From NCBI RefSeq assembly GCF_014202505.1, contig NZ_JACHGW010000011.1, forward strand, positions 1-49,435: a stretch of 49,435 nt of DNA, given 5' to 3'. A model generated the notes under the pieces. That model searched no databases and was not told the origin of the DNA. It worked only from the letters and a program-made list of their open reading frames with translations. How positions within the stretch are numbered: the stretch's first letter is position 1; each line of letters starts with the position of its first letter. A program made the position numbers and the translations under genes. The stretch comes from Armatimonas rosea. GTDB lineage: Bacteria; Armatimonadota; Armatimonadia; Armatimonadales; Armatimonadaceae. Shown here piece by piece: positions 26,365 through 36,008 of the stretch.

Positions 26365-29004
26365 TCAGGCGGCTCTGCGTTGGAGAAGCTCCCCCTGATT
26401 CGCTAGTGTCGGATAGCTCTTGAGAAATGCATCGGCTTGTGCTAGCCCCATAGGACGCCCGAGGTGGTACCCTTGCCCATTGTCACAGCCCAGCTGCCGG
26501 AGCAGGGTGGCTTGTTGCTCATTCTCAATGCCCTCTGCCGTGACCTTCATCTGCTGGGAGCGGGCGAGGGCGACCACGGCCTTGATGATGGCCTTGTCCC
26601 CACGGGCCGAGCGGCTGTGGGTCTTGGTGTGGTCGGTGAGGCGGTCCACGAACATACGGTCGATCTTGAGAATCTGGATGGGGAGGCGGGAGAGATAGGC
26701 CATCGACGAGTACCCGGTGCCGAAGTCATCGATGGCGAGCTGGATTCCCAGAGCGGAGAGGGTATCGAGCATCGCAAGATTTTGGGCGGAGTCGGTCATG
26801 AGCACGCTCTCGGTGATCTCCAGGGTGAGTGCGGAAGCGGGAAGCCCACTCTCTTTTAGGATCTGCTCCACCTGCTGGGCGAGCTTGGAGTCGCGGAGCT
26901 GGAGGGCGGAGAGGTTGACACTCACCCCGACCGGAAATCCCTGACGGTGCCAGGTGCTCGCGGTGGCACAGGAGCGGCGCAGCAGCGCCATTCCAAGCGG
27001 TAGGATGAGCCCCGTCTCCTCCGCGACCGGGATGAACTGCGCGGGAGAGATGAAGCCGCGCTCGGGGTGTTTCCAGCGGGCGAGCACTTCAAAGGCGAGG
27101 AGATCGTGGGCATGGAGCAAGAAGATCGGCTGGAAGTGCGGCTCGATCTCCTCATGCTGTAGGGCGCGTCGCAGCTCGATCTCCAGCTCAAGCCGCGAGT
27201 GTGCGGTGACCTCGAGGCTGTCCACAAACGGGGCGATCTTCCCCTTGCCACTGCGCTTGGCATGGTACATCGCCATATCGGCGCGGCGGAGAAGCTCGGT
27301 GGGGTTGCCCACGGGCGCGCAGGCGACCCCAACACTAGCCGAGAGAATAAAGGTGCGACCGTCTATCTCCAGCGGGGCACTGAGCTGCTCCAGAAGGTGC
27401 TCGCTGAGCACCTGAACCACACTCTCGTCGAGGGGCTCGGGGAGCAGGACCGTGAACTCATCGCCCCCTAGGCGCATGAGCTCGGCCTGCGGAGGGGCCG
27501 CGGCCCGGAGCCGCTGGGCGACCTCTTGGAGTACCTTGTCACCCACCAAGTGGCCCAGGCTATCGTTGATTACCTTGAAGTTGTCGAGATCGAGAAAGAG
27601 CAGAGTCGGGCTTGCGTCAGGAGACCCCAGGAGCGTCTCCAGGCGCTGGAGCAGGGTCAGGCGGTTTGCCAGCCCTGTCAGGGGATCGTGGTGGGCTTGG
27701 TAGTGGAGGACCTGATCGGCGACATGGCGCTCGGTGATATCGACACAGACCCCGACCAGCTCCCAGGCACCTGGTCCCGTGCTCTCGATGCGCACATCTT
27801 CGCGGAGCCAGCAGATCTTCCCGTCTGCGAGGGTAATGGCGTACTCTTGATGGTAGGACGGGTGTCCTCCCAGGAGTGCCTGGACGGCGAGCTGGTCGGT
27901 GAGGGCGCGGGTCTCCGGGGTACGAGCCGAGTAGAAGTCGTCGAAGAAGTTGGGGTGGGAGCGTGCGATCGGAAGCCAGCGCTGGGCGGCGTCTTCGTCC
28001 AGGACGCCAACCTCCCAGAGGAAGAGCCCGTCGCGGAGGGTGACATGGGCCTGCCAGAAGAGGGCACAGGCGCTGGTCATCATCTGGCGCTGGCGCTGCT
28101 CGGCGCGGTGTGCCTCGGTCCGATCCAGGCAGACCCCCACCAGGAGCCACTCGTGCTCGTGTTGCGGGATCAGCTGCACACTCTCATGGAGCCAGCGCAT
28201 GGTCCCATCGTTGAGCAGGATAGGAAACTCGTGGGAGTGGTGCGGTTGGCCCTGCTCGAGGGCGGCGATAAGGTCCCGTTGTCCCTCCTCGCGGCTCTCC
28301 AGGGGACGTGCAAGGTGGAGATCGACACCGTAGGGGTTGTTCCCATGGCGTGGGATGGGGAGCCAGCGCTGGGCCGCCTCCTCATCGACAACCCCACCGG
28401 TGTGCCAGACCAGAAAGTGCCCCCGCTCCAGCGTCCCCTGGCTCTTCGCAAGAGCTGCCGTGTGCTCGTCGGTGACCGGCCGAAGCTCGGCGCGTGCTTG
28501 CCAGATCAGGCAGTGGGCGCTCTTCATCAGAAGGCTGAGGCGCTCCTGGGCCTGCTTCTGCTCCGTGATATCGACACAGACCCCGACCAGGCTCCACTCG
28601 TGGTCGTGGACTCGGTGGACCTCGACTGTCTCCAGTAACCAGCGCACCCTACCATCGGCAAGCCGAATACGGAACGCTTGGTTGTAGTGGGGGAGTCCTT
28701 GGCTGAGTGCCTCGTGGGCGCGGCGGTCTAGCGCCGCTTGCTCCTCTGGAAAGCGGGCGGCGTTGAGCACGTCAAGGAAGCTTGCCCCCTCCGGGCGCTC
28801 TAGCGGGAGCCACTGCTGGGTCGCCTCGTCGGAGAGGAGACGGATATCCCAGTGAAGGTAGAGCCCCTGGTCGGCGTCGTAGAGCGGCGCATTGGTATTT
28901 TTCCTAGGGAGGGCACGCACGACTGCCTCCCAGACCAAGCAACGGGCGCGCGCGAGAACACGCGGCAGAGCGGTCGAGGAGTCAAGTGCAGGGAGAGTAC
29001 TCAT
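26365..29004 (-). CDS. Triple-PAS GGDEF-EAL protein
   Basis: An 879-aa protein. It contains three PAS/PAC repeats (about 20-150, 160-300, 310-425), each ending in a similar WxLVGVCxDxTE segment. The GGDEF domain (about 430-590) has an intact GGDEF (513-517), and the EAL domain (about 605-865) has EVL (639-641) instead of EAL plus IDDFGTGYSS and LKIDR. No membrane segments are visible, so it is cytoplasmic. Both c-di-GMP synthesis and breakdown are possible. The inhibitory RxxD site before GGDEF is absent (P504 and A507 stand there), so product inhibition is unlikely. The three PAS units look like internal duplications. An unusual stem-loop is placed just before the ATG. Confidence 0.92.
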   Translation of the reverse strand: MSTLPALDSSTALPRVLARARCLVWEAVVRALPRKNTNAPLYDADQGLYLHWDIRLLSDEATQQWLPLERPEGASFLDVLNAARFPEEQAALDRRAHEALSQGLPHYNQAFRIRLADGRVRWLLETVEVHRVHDHEWSLVGVCVDITEQKQAQERLSLLMKSAHCLIWQARAELRPVTDEHTAALAKSQGTLERGHFLVWHTGGVVDEEAAQRWLPIPRHGNNPYGVDLHLARPLESREEGQRDLIAALEQGQPHHSHEFPILLNDGTMRWLHESVQLIPQHEHEWLLVGVCLDRTEAHRAEQRQRQMMTSACALFWQAHVTLRDGLFLWEVGVLDEDAAQRWLPIARSHPNFFDDFYSARTPETRALTDQLAVQALLGGHPSYHQEYAITLADGKICWLREDVRIESTGPGAWELVGVCVDITERHVADQVLHYQAHHDPLTGLANRLTLLQRLETLLGSPDASPTLLFLDLDNFKVINDSLGHLVGDKVLQEVAQRLRAAAPPQAELMRLGGDEFTVLLPEPLDESVVQVLSEHLLEQLSAPLEIDGRTFILSASVGVACAPVGNPTELLRRADMAMYHAKRSGKGKIAPFVDSLEVTAHSRLELEIELRRALQHEEIEPHFQPIFLLHAHDLLAFEVLARWKHPERGFISPAQFIPVAEETGLILPLGMALLRRSCATASTWHRQGFPVGVSVNLSALQLRDSKLAQQVEQILKESGLPASALTLEITESVLMTDSAQNLAMLDTLSALGIQLAIDDFGTGYSSMAYLSRLPIQILKIDRMFVDRLTDHTKTHSRSARGDKAIIKAVVALARSQQMKVTAEGIENEQQATLLRQLGCDNGQGYHLGRPMGLAQADAFLKSYPTLANQGELLQRRAA

Positions 29005-29006
29005 AC

Positions 29007-29032
29007 AGGTGCCGTCAGGATTGTCGGCACCT
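29007..29032 (-). promoter_or_regulatory. Stem-loop directly before the GGDEF-EAL start codon
   Basis: AGGTGCCG and CGGCACCT form a perfect 8-bp stem with a 10-base loop and end two bases before the ATG at 29004. A TAGAAT box lies a short way upstream. The structure would cover the ribosome-binding region, so translational control is possible. Confidence 0.4.
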
Positions 29033-29043
29033 ATCGAGATATT

Positions 29044-31593
29044 CTAGAGAGAGCGGAGGCGCAGGCGGGGCGCGAGCTGGGCGAGGCTCAGGCGATCGGG
29101 GAGCTCGCTGACCGCAATGGTGCGCGCCTGACCAGGGGCGAGGAAGAACCCATTGTCTGAGAGCTTCGGTTGTACCGAGACCCCCTCGAAGTGGAGGGTC
29201 ACAAAGGCGGCAAAGCGCTTGGCCTGCACCGTGATCGCGTGCGCGGCGACATGTGTCTGGAGCCCGGGGTCGGCGAGGCGCAGGTCCTTGGGCTCAGCGA
29301 GAAGCAAGAAGCTCTCCGCCGCGAGACCGCTCTCGGGCGTAAAGGTCGCGTGGACAAAGACATCGCTGCCCGCATCGGCGATAAAGCTGGGGATGGGCAG
29401 GGTCAGGAGCGCCCCGGACGCGGCGTTGGCCGAGACCGTCACCCGCTGCTCGGCCATGGAGACCGCCTCGCCCTCAAAGGTGAGTAGGTCCAGGCGGAGC
29501 TGTCCGGTCAGGGGGACGAGCGTATCATTGACCAGGTGCGACTCGATCACGCGGCCGACACGGCGTAGGGAGAGCAGTATGGGGGCGTAGGCGCGCTTGA
29601 TGGCGTAGTAGGCCAGCTTGGGCTCGCCGCCGCTATCGATCACCGACCAGGAGTGGGTCGGCCAGCAGTCGTTGAGCTGCCAGAAGAGAGTCCCCCAGCA
29701 GTGCCCCTTACGCCGTCGCCAGTGCTCGATTCCAAAGGAGAAGGCCAGCGCCTGATTACACTGCCCGTAGTAGACCAGATCGGAGAAGCACTGCGGCTCG
29801 GGGAAGTGCATCTGGATAAATCCCAGGTAGGTCTCGTAGCCCTTGCGGGTCTTGTCGTGCCAGCGTGAGGCCAGCGAGCGCACCGAGAGCTCGTCGGGAG
29901 CGAGGGAGCGCTGCCAGGTCGTGAGGCCGGCGGGAGCGGCGAAGCCAAACTCACTGGAGAAGCGGGTATCGCACTTCTCGTAGTTGGTCCAGTCGCCGTT
30001 GGAGCCGGGCTCTTTGGAGTGCCAGACATTCCAGTAGTGACTATCGCCCATCGTCTCATCGCGGCAGTCGGTGCCGCCGTAGGGCGAGTTGGGCCAGTAG
30101 GGAACCTGGGGATTTTCGTGCTCCAGGACACCCGGCAGGGTCTCCAGAATCAGCCTCTCCCCGTAGAACTTGGTGGCCTGTGCCGCGCCGGACCAGCGTC
30201 CTTGGTGCAGCTCGACATTCTCGTTGCCCCCGCACCAGAGCGCCAGGCTGGGGTGGTGCCGGAGGCGGCGGATATTGGCGATTGCCTCGGCGCGAACACT
30301 CTCCACAAACAGCGGGTCGTCGTCGGGGTAGGTGGCGCAGGCAAAGGCAAAGTCCTGCCAAACCAGGATGCCGAGCTCGTCGCAGAGGCTGTAGAAGTCC
30401 TGCGACTCGTAGAGCCCACCGCCCCAGACCCGGAGCATGTTGAAGCCCGCATCGCGCGCGGCGGTCAGGCGCTGACGAAGCCGAGACTTGGTGATGGTCG
30501 TGGGGAGGCTATGGTCGGGGATCCAGTTCGCGCCCTTGATAAAGAGCGGCTGGCCATTGACCTTGAAGAGAAAGCTCTCCCCGGCGGCGTCTTTCTCGCG
30601 CACCAGCTCCAGCTCACGGAAGCCAATCGAGGCCGCGATCCGGTGGATCGGCTCAGGCTCCTCATGGGGATCGTCGCTGATCGAGAGCAGGCGGAGGTTG
30701 AGTAGGTGGCGCTTGCGCGGCCCCTCGACTCCATGGGGGTTCCAGCGCTCCGTGACAAAGCTACGGATGTGTAGCGGGACCGTGTACTCGCCCGCGGGGC
30801 CTTCGAGTACGGTTGAGGGGGTCGTGTCCCCCGATGCAAAGATCACGGCCTTGACCGTGAGCGGCTGGCTATCGTACTTGCGGAGGGTGATGGCGAAGTC
30901 GATATCGACTACGCTGTTGCTGATGAACTTATAGTCCAGCTTCCAGTGGAGGATCTCGGCGACTGCGACCGTCAGGAGCTCGACCGGCCCGTGGATGCCG
31001 CAGGAGACCAGCTCGGGGCCCCAGTCCCAGCCGAACATGTACTGAGGCTTGCGCACGAAGGCGCGGGGGGGGAAGTTAAAGTAGGTCGTGGTCCCGCGGT
31101 CGGACTTGCCCTCACCGATATAGGCCTTGGCCCGCTCCTGTCCGGCCCGGAGCGCGGAGTCGAACTCGACTCGGAGCTCGTTCTCACCCTCACGGAGCTG
31201 CTCGGAGACATCGAAGCGCCAGGCGCGGTGGTAGTTGTCGGCCTGCCCGAGGTACCTACCATTGAGAAAGACACGCGCCAGCGTATCGAGGCCGTGGAAG
31301 TGCAGGAAGTGCTTGCCGTCGGTGCCGCGTGCTGCGAGGCGCTCGGCATCGACAAAGAAGCTCGTGCGGTAGGTCCAGTTGGACTCATCGACCCAGCGCG
31401 CACCCCACTCCGCCAGGCGGCCAAACGGATCGCTGATCACCCCGGCCCGCACGAGATCGGTATGGACATGACCAGGGACTGTTGCCGGAAGCCAGAGCTT
31501 CTCGGGCTCGTTGTAGGGGGGGAGCAGGTCTTCAGCGGCACGGCGCTCGGCGAGCTCCCAGCCAGAGTCAAGGAAAGTAGAGATTGATTGCAT
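29044..31593 (-). CDS. Beta-mannosidase, glycoside hydrolase family 2
   Basis: An 849-aa GH2 enzyme that releases terminal beta-D-mannose from mannosides. It has an N-terminal sugar-binding domain (about 1-200; WLPATVPGHVHTDL is typical of mannosidases), an Ig-like domain (about 215-330) and the TIM barrel (about 335-650). The acid/base is E458 in WCGGNENVE and the nucleophile E548 in SSEFGF. The C-terminal part is beta-rich. I see no signal peptide, so it is probably cytoplasmic and acts on imported oligosaccharides. It has its own promoter with a very short leader. Confidence 0.9.
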   Translation of the reverse strand: MQSISTFLDSGWELAERRAAEDLLPPYNEPEKLWLPATVPGHVHTDLVRAGVISDPFGRLAEWGARWVDESNWTYRTSFFVDAERLAARGTDGKHFLHFHGLDTLARVFLNGRYLGQADNYHRAWRFDVSEQLREGENELRVEFDSALRAGQERAKAYIGEGKSDRGTTTYFNFPPRAFVRKPQYMFGWDWGPELVSCGIHGPVELLTVAVAEILHWKLDYKFISNSVVDIDFAITLRKYDSQPLTVKAVIFASGDTTPSTVLEGPAGEYTVPLHIRSFVTERWNPHGVEGPRKRHLLNLRLLSISDDPHEEPEPIHRIAASIGFRELELVREKDAAGESFLFKVNGQPLFIKGANWIPDHSLPTTITKSRLRQRLTAARDAGFNMLRVWGGGLYESQDFYSLCDELGILVWQDFAFACATYPDDDPLFVESVRAEAIANIRRLRHHPSLALWCGGNENVELHQGRWSGAAQATKFYGERLILETLPGVLEHENPQVPYWPNSPYGGTDCRDETMGDSHYWNVWHSKEPGSNGDWTNYEKCDTRFSSEFGFAAPAGLTTWQRSLAPDELSVRSLASRWHDKTRKGYETYLGFIQMHFPEPQCFSDLVYYGQCNQALAFSFGIEHWRRRKGHCWGTLFWQLNDCWPTHSWSVIDSGGEPKLAYYAIKRAYAPILLSLRRVGRVIESHLVNDTLVPLTGQLRLDLLTFEGEAVSMAEQRVTVSANAASGALLTLPIPSFIADAGSDVFVHATFTPESGLAAESFLLLAEPKDLRLADPGLQTHVAAHAITVQAKRFAAFVTLHFEGVSVQPKLSDNGFFLAPGQARTIAVSELPDRLSLAQLAPRLRLRSL

Positions 31594-31599
31594 AAAGCG

Positions 31600-31627
31600 G
31601 CCCCTGCGTTGTACCCGACACAGGGGC
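31600..31627. repeat. Inverted repeat overlapping the mannosidase promoter
   Basis: GCCCCTG and CAGGGGC are separated by 14 bases that contain the -10 box of the mannosidase gene. It may be an operator or a weak end for the DUF481 transcript; on the minus strand only CGCTTT follows. Confidence 0.4.
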
Positions 31628-31636
31628 TTTCTTCAA
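31608..31636 (-). promoter_or_regulatory. Promoter of the beta-mannosidase gene
   Basis: On the minus strand, TTGAAG (31636-31631), 17-bp spacer, TACAAC (31613-31608). The ATG follows after 14 bases, leaving a leader of about 7 bases. Confidence 0.55.
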
Positions 31637-31645
31637 GTCGGCGCC

Positions 31646-32389
31646 CTAGAACTTGGTGCCGATTCCAAAGATCAAGCGGCTGGTGCTCTTGGGTGTCCCC
31701 GCCGCAGGGATGCTGGTATGGTCCGTGATGTAGCGGATATTGGCGTAGAAGTTCCCCGCCAGTGCCTGATCCAGGCTAAACTGCGCCACATAGTAGTTGT
31801 CGCTGGTCTTGGAGAGGTTCGGGTAGATCGTAAAATCGTTGGTGAAGTTGGTTCCCTCCCGTAGCTTACGGGTGTAGTTGTAGCCAAACTGGCCCGAGAA
31901 CTTATTGCTCACGGCGCGGCCCTTAAAGTCCTCCCGAATCCCCGCCACACCGACACTGGTCTTGAAGCTCATGGCATCGGTCTTGCGCACGAGAACTCCT
32001 AGGCCCGCACCGACAATGGAGCGCAGGTTGAGCTGCTGGATCTTATCGGTCTGGAGGCGGGCATTGACAAAACCATTGGTGCGCTCGCCGGTCTTGAAGC
32101 TATGGTTGGCATTGGCGATCCAGGAGTCGTCGGTGGTGGTAAAGACCGCCCCGGCAGTGCCTGGCTTCTGGCGGGCATTGACATAGGTCTGGTCGATGGT
32201 AGTGGTGGCGGTCTTGGTCTCGCGCTTGGCCGTTCCGAAGACCGTCAGGCTGCGCGTGTTGGCTGCCGTGTTGATCTGGGCAAAGTTCAGCGCGATATTG
32301 CCGTGCCAGCTAGGCGGCACATCTGCAGCGAAGCTCGCGTTGGCGGAGAGTGTGAGTGCCATGAAAAAGACAATAGAGGAAAGTCGCAT
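31646..32389 (-). CDS. DUF481 (YdiY-type) outer-membrane beta-barrel protein
   Basis: A 247-aa protein with a clear signal peptide (MRLSSIVFFMALTLSANASFA), then a chain of alternating beta strands ending in a C-terminal aromatic residue (FGIGTKF), as in outer-membrane barrels. The pattern W-x-G-N-I-A-L-N near the start and YNYTRKLREGTNF inside fits the DUF481/YdiY family, whose function is poorly known (salt- or stress-linked in E. coli). The start at 32389 is supported by the signal peptide and GGGAGA about 8 bases upstream; the longer frame to 32584 runs through the promoter region. Confidence 0.8.
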   Translation of the reverse strand: MRLSSIVFFMALTLSANASFAADVPPSWHGNIALNFAQINTAANTRSLTVFGTAKRETKTATTTIDQTYVNARQKPGTAGAVFTTTDDSWIANANHSFKTGERTNGFVNARLQTDKIQQLNLRSIVGAGLGVLVRKTDAMSFKTSVGVAGIREDFKGRAVSNKFSGQFGYNYTRKLREGTNFTNDFTIYPNLSKTSDNYYVAQFSLDQALAGNFYANIRYITDHTSIPAAGTPKSTSRLIFGIGTKF

Positions 32390-32445
32390 AATTAAAGTCT
32401 CCCAAAAGTGCCCGCTTGGGTCGTCCCAAACAAGCGTCGGTAGGC

Positions 32446-32473
32446 AATATATCAAGGTTTTTTCGCTCCGTAA
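32446..32473 (-). promoter_or_regulatory. Promoter and leader hairpin of the DUF481 gene
   Basis: On the minus strand, TTACGG (32473-32468), 16-bp spacer, TATATT (32451-32446). The leader of about 50 bases holds a hairpin (CGCTTGGG / CCCAAACAAGCG with a bulge, about 32413-32437). Confidence 0.5.
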
Positions 32474-32541
32474 AATAACCAGGTGACTATATTTTAAAAC
32501 CCGCGTAAAATCTGGGCACTCGTGGCAAAGGATAGACTGGA

Positions 32542-33102
32542 ATGGTGAGAAAGGCACTCTGGACAGCACCCGTCGTACAGGCAACGACCCCGACAGAGCT
32601 TCTGGATCGCTATTTTCCTTTGGTTTTGGGCTATGTCTCTGCGCGGCTGGGGCCGGGGCCGGAGGCAGAGGATACTGCTATTGCCGTTTTCGGGGAGCTC
32701 TGTCTTCATCCTAAGCGCTTGCCAAACTCTACCCCGACCGAGGCCGACGACCCGGCGCGTGCCTACTTGGTGGGAATGGCCCGCCGCAAGGTCGCGCTGG
32801 TGCTGCGGCTGCGGGGGCGCCGGCGGGAGCAGCCCCTTGAGGAGCCGGTTGTCTCTGTCTCGGTGGCAACTCCCGAGAGCGCCGCGCTAGGGGGGGAGTC
32901 TCAGGAGCAGCTCCGTGCCGCCCTCGCCCGCCTGCCCGAGCTCCAGCGTGAGGTGCTCCTGCTCAAGTACCGGGAGGAGCTTAGCCTGATCGAGATTGGG
33001 CAGGTGCTGGGAAAGAAGCCCAACGCAGTGGGGCAGCTCCTCCACCGTGCCCGAGAGGCCCTACGAAAAGAGGTAGGAGATTATTTTGATGACCGACGAT
33101 AA
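32542..33102 (+). CDS. ECF-type RNA polymerase sigma factor (cassette 1)
   Basis: A 186-aa sigma-70-like protein. Region 2 is at about 20-65 (LLDRYFPLVLGYVSARLGPGPEAED) and region 4 at about 120-180, with the helix-turn-helix ELSLIEIGQVLGKKPNAVGQLLHRARE. The length and two-domain layout fit the ECF group. Its end overlaps the start of the membrane partner gene by 14 bp, so the two are translated together. It lies divergent from the DUF481 gene. Confidence 0.88.
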   Translation: MVRKALWTAPVVQATTPTELLDRYFPLVLGYVSARLGPGPEAEDTAIAVFGELCLHPKRLPNSTPTEADDPARAYLVGMARRKVALVLRLRGRRREQPLEEPVVSVSVATPESAALGGESQEQLRAALARLPELQREVLLLKYREELSLIEIGQVLGKKPNAVGQLLHRAREALRKEVGDYFDDRR

Positions 33103-34591
33103 CCTACACGATGCCCTCACGGGGCTCTACCCAACCCCGCCGATCTCGCCCGACCTCGCCGCTCGTGCGTTCCAGGCAGCGACACGCCGCCACAAACCCC
33201 GTGTCTGGCCGGGGCGGCTCGCGGTGGCTGGGCTTGCGCTCACGGTCTGGGGCGGGGTGGCGCTGGTGAACCGTGTTCGTCTGTCACAGCTCTACCTAGA
33301 ACTAGAGAGTGCGACTCCACGAGCCGAGGCGGTGCTGGCGCAGGAGACCCTGCCCACGGGCGAGCAGCAGCTTGTCTACCTGCGTCCCAAAGACGGCTGG
33401 AGCCTCGCGCTGGGAGACAACGCGGTCTCCGAGACAAAGGGAGAGACGACCCTAACCTACTACAAGCCCTGGAACTGGCTGGTGCGGACCAAGGAAATAA
33501 AATCGCGCTCCCGAAAGCTGGGAGGCATCTATCCGCCCGGCTTCTGGCTCCGTCCCACTGTGGTGCTGAAGACACGCAAGATCACGGCGCAGGTCGACGA
33601 GCTGAGCATGGAGTTCACGGAAGGCATCAACCACCAGCGCCACGTTTTCTGGTACGACACCCGCGACCACTTTATTGTCCGGGACGAGACCTACGACATG
33701 GCGAATCGTTGGCTCATTCACCGTGCGACCTCGGAGAAGATCTCGGTTGCGGCTACCCAGAAGCAGCTGAGTGCGTTTCTACCCAAGCCGGCGCCCAAGG
33801 TGCTGGACCGTGCCACGTACCGAAAGGGGCTTCTGCAGCTCGCGGGGGAGACCTTTCCTGTGATGGGAGACAAGGCAGGGCAGTTCAATCTGTTGCAAGC
33901 CAGTCTCAATGACAAAGGGGAGGTCTTTCTCCTGGTTCGCAACTACTATTTTCAGATCACCGGTGCGGTGGACGATACCGGCAGGCGCTATGTTTTCTGC
34001 CCAACCTATCCGATTAGCCGTGGCTGGTTCGACGGCGAGTCACGCGATGCGAGTGTTTACTGGCTGATCCCTCTCGATGAGTCCGCCCCTCGCACCGCGC
34101 CGAAGTCGCTGACTCTGCTGAGCAACAATCGCCAGGAGGCGGACTTCTGGACAGCACGCACCCGCGCCGTGACCATTCCGTTTCCCACCGCAAAATGTCC
34201 GGCTCTGCCCGAGTGGACTGTCGCACTGGACTCTGTCCCCCAGAGCCCACGACAGCTGGAGACGGCCCGACTGCTGGCCCGTGGCAATGAGGCATTCTGG
34301 GACAACCACAGCACCCCTGAGACCCTCCAGCGCTGGTACGAGCGGCTCGTGCCACACGCCAAGGCGGGGGAGCCTATGATTCCGCTAATGGCGCAGATCT
34401 GGCTCTCCCGCCTCCAAGCCGAGACCGGCGATGCTAAAGCCTCTTATGCCACTCTGGCAAAGGTGGCACATCGCGAAGCCTTTCGTGGCGGTGAGGCGCT
34501 CCAGTATCACTACGGCACGGTGAAGCGCTCGCCACGCTGGCGGGCTGCGACCAGTGACCTCTGGAAGGCGGTTGGGCTTCCGCTCGATTAA
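33089..34591 (+). CDS. Membrane partner of ECF sigma factor, cassette 1
   Basis: A 500-aa protein. It has a cytoplasmic N-terminus of about 40 residues ([15 protein letters not shown]), one membrane segment (about 42-60) and a large external part. The external part begins with a beta-rich region in the style of LolA/RseB (about 75-220) and ends in a helical stretch with a TPR-like unit (about 440-470). The 40-residue cytoplasmic tail has the same style as the partner in cassette 3 (residues before the membrane: S-x-DL-x-R). By position it is a candidate anti-sigma factor, although no named anti-sigma domain is visible. The ATG at 33089 is used in preference to the TTG one codon upstream. Confidence 0.6.
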   Translation: MTDDNLHDALTGLYPTPPISPDLAARAFQAATRRHKPRVWPGRLAVAGLALTVWGGVALVNRVRLSQLYLELESATPRAEAVLAQETLPTGEQQLVYLRPKDGWSLALGDNAVSETKGETTLTYYKPWNWLVRTKEIKSRSRKLGGIYPPGFWLRPTVVLKTRKITAQVDELSMEFTEGINHQRHVFWYDTRDHFIVRDETYDMANRWLIHRATSEKISVAATQKQLSAFLPKPAPKVLDRATYRKGLLQLAGETFPVMGDKAGQFNLLQASLNDKGEVFLLVRNYYFQITGAVDDTGRRYVFCPTYPISRGWFDGESRDASVYWLIPLDESAPRTAPKSLTLLSNNRQEADFWTARTRAVTIPFPTAKCPALPEWTVALDSVPQSPRQLETARLLARGNEAFWDNHSTPETLQRWYERLVPHAKAGEPMIPLMAQIWLSRLQAETGDAKASYATLAKVAHREAFRGGEALQYHYGTVKRSPRWRAATSDLWKAVGLPLD

Positions 34592-34639
34592 GGAGGATTT
34601 AAATCCGCTCGTGCCGAAGATATCGTTTTGGAGGACACT

Positions 34640-35422
34640 ATGGCGCGACGCGCAGCAGCAACAACGGCACCGGCAAAACCGACGGTTATCTTGGGCATTG
34701 ACATTGGGGGAACGGGGATTAAAGGCGCCCCGGTGGACATCACGACGGGCGAGCTGATCGGGGAGCGCTTCCGCCTGGAGACCCCGCAACCCGCAACCCC
34801 CGAGGCGGTGGTCGCGACAGTTGCGGAGGTGGTCAAGCACTTCGACTGGCACGGGCCGATTGGGGTGGGCTTCCCTGCGGTCGTGAAGTACGGGACGGTC
34901 TCCACCGCAGCCAATATCGACAAGAGCTGGATCGGAAAAGATGCCGCTGGGATGATCGCGGAGGCGACGGGCTGCTCCCCGGTTGCCATCGGGAACGATG
35001 CCGATGTCGCGGGCCTGGCCGAGGCGACCTTTGGCGAGGGAAAAGGCAAGGGCGGCCTGATCTTCCTCTGTACGCTCGGCACCGGAATCGGCACCGCGCT
35101 GATCCTTGATGGGAAGCTCATCCCCAATACGGAGCTGGGACATATCGAGCTCAAGGGAATGGACGCCGAGACCTACGCCGCCGAGTCGATCCGGGAAAAA
35201 GAGGACCTCTCCTGGGAGAAGTGGGCCAAGCGCGTCAACCGCTACCTGACTGCCATCGAGAATCTGTTCTGGCCCGATCTGATCATTGTCGGGGGCGGCG
35301 TCAGCAAGAAGGCCGAGAAGTTCTTCCCGCTTCTCTCCCTGAGAACCCCCGTGGTTCCCGCCGCGCTCCAGAACGAGGCCGGCATTGTCGGGGCCGCTCT
35401 CTGGGCCGCCGCGCGCCTGTAG
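34640..35422 (+). CDS. ppgK: Polyphosphate glucokinase (ROK family)
   Basis: A 260-aa ROK kinase that phosphorylates glucose using polyphosphate (and often ATP). The N-terminal phosphate loop is [11 protein letters not shown] (D21). Family-specific stretches close to actinobacterial PpgK are visible: [52 protein letters not shown] and [19 protein letters not shown]. The catalytic Asp is in [11 protein letters not shown]. The ATG at 34640 is chosen because GGAGG lies at 34630-34634, and the TTG at 34628 would overlap that site. It stands between two sigma cassettes without obvious link to either. Confidence 0.93.
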   Translation: MARRAAATTAPAKPTVILGIDIGGTGIKGAPVDITTGELIGERFRLETPQPATPEAVVATVAEVVKHFDWHGPIGVGFPAVVKYGTVSTAANIDKSWIGKDAAGMIAEATGCSPVAIGNDADVAGLAEATFGEGKGKGGLIFLCTLGTGIGTALILDGKLIPNTELGHIELKGMDAETYAAESIREKEDLSWEKWAKRVNRYLTAIENLFWPDLIIVGGGVSKKAEKFFPLLSLRTPVVPAALQNEAGIVGAALWAAARL

Positions 35423-35501
35423 CGCCGTCTTTGGGCCTGGTCAGATAATTTATCGGGCTCGGCCCAACCAAAAATCAAGGGACTGCTACTCTATTGCTAG
35501 C

Positions 35502-36008
35502 ATGAAGCACTCGCCCGAGGATGTTCCTTCCTTTTCGTGCCTGTATGAGCGGTACGGGCGCGATGTCCTCGGGGTGCTTCTGCGCCTCACGAACGGCGAC
35601 CGCGCGGAGGCGGAAGACCTTACGCAGGAGACATTTCTTGCCGCGTTCAAGGGGCAAAAAAACTTCTCCGGCCGTGTCCCGTTCCGTGCTTGGCTCGTGG
35701 GAATCGCGGCGCGGCGGTGGCGCGACAGCCGCCGCCGGCCCAAGCCCGCAACGACACCCCTCACCGAGGACCCCCCAAGTGTCGTGCTCATGGACCGTGC
35801 CATTACCGATCGAGTCGCTCTTGTCTCCGCGCTGGGGCAGCTTCCCGACGACCAACAGACCGCGGTCTTACTGGTGCTGGGGCAGGGGCTAACCTACCGC
35901 GAGGCGGCGGAGGCGCTCGGTGTTCCCAGCGGGACCCTCAAGTGGCGCGTCACCGAGGCCCTCCGGCGGCTCCGCCCGTTACTCACAGACGAAGGAGAGA
36001 GTCAATGA
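35502..36008 (+). CDS. ECF-type RNA polymerase sigma factor (cassette 2)
   Basis: A 168-aa sigma factor. Region 2 is at about 12-55 (YERYGRDVLGVLLRLTNGDRAEAEDLTQETFL) and region 4 at about 110-160 (LTYREAAEALGVPSGTLKWRVTEALRRLR). The ATG at 35502 fits the usual length. No ribosome site is seen, but a TACTCT box lies 9 bases upstream, so the message may be leaderless. It overlaps the anti-sigma gene by 4 bp (ATGA). Confidence 0.9.
   Translation: MKHSPEDVPSFSCLYERYGRDVLGVLLRLTNGDRAEAEDLTQETFLAAFKGQKNFSGRVPFRAWLVGIAARRWRDSRRRPKPATTPLTEDPPSVVLMDRAITDRVALVSALGQLPDDQQTAVLLVLGQGLTYREAAEALGVPSGTLKWRVTEALRRLRPLLTDEGESQ

Noticed and set aside
32390-32584. Extension of the DUF481 protein upstream to 32584
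   Set aside because: The signal peptide begins at 32389 with a ribosome site before it; the longer frame crosses the promoter and the sigma gene start.
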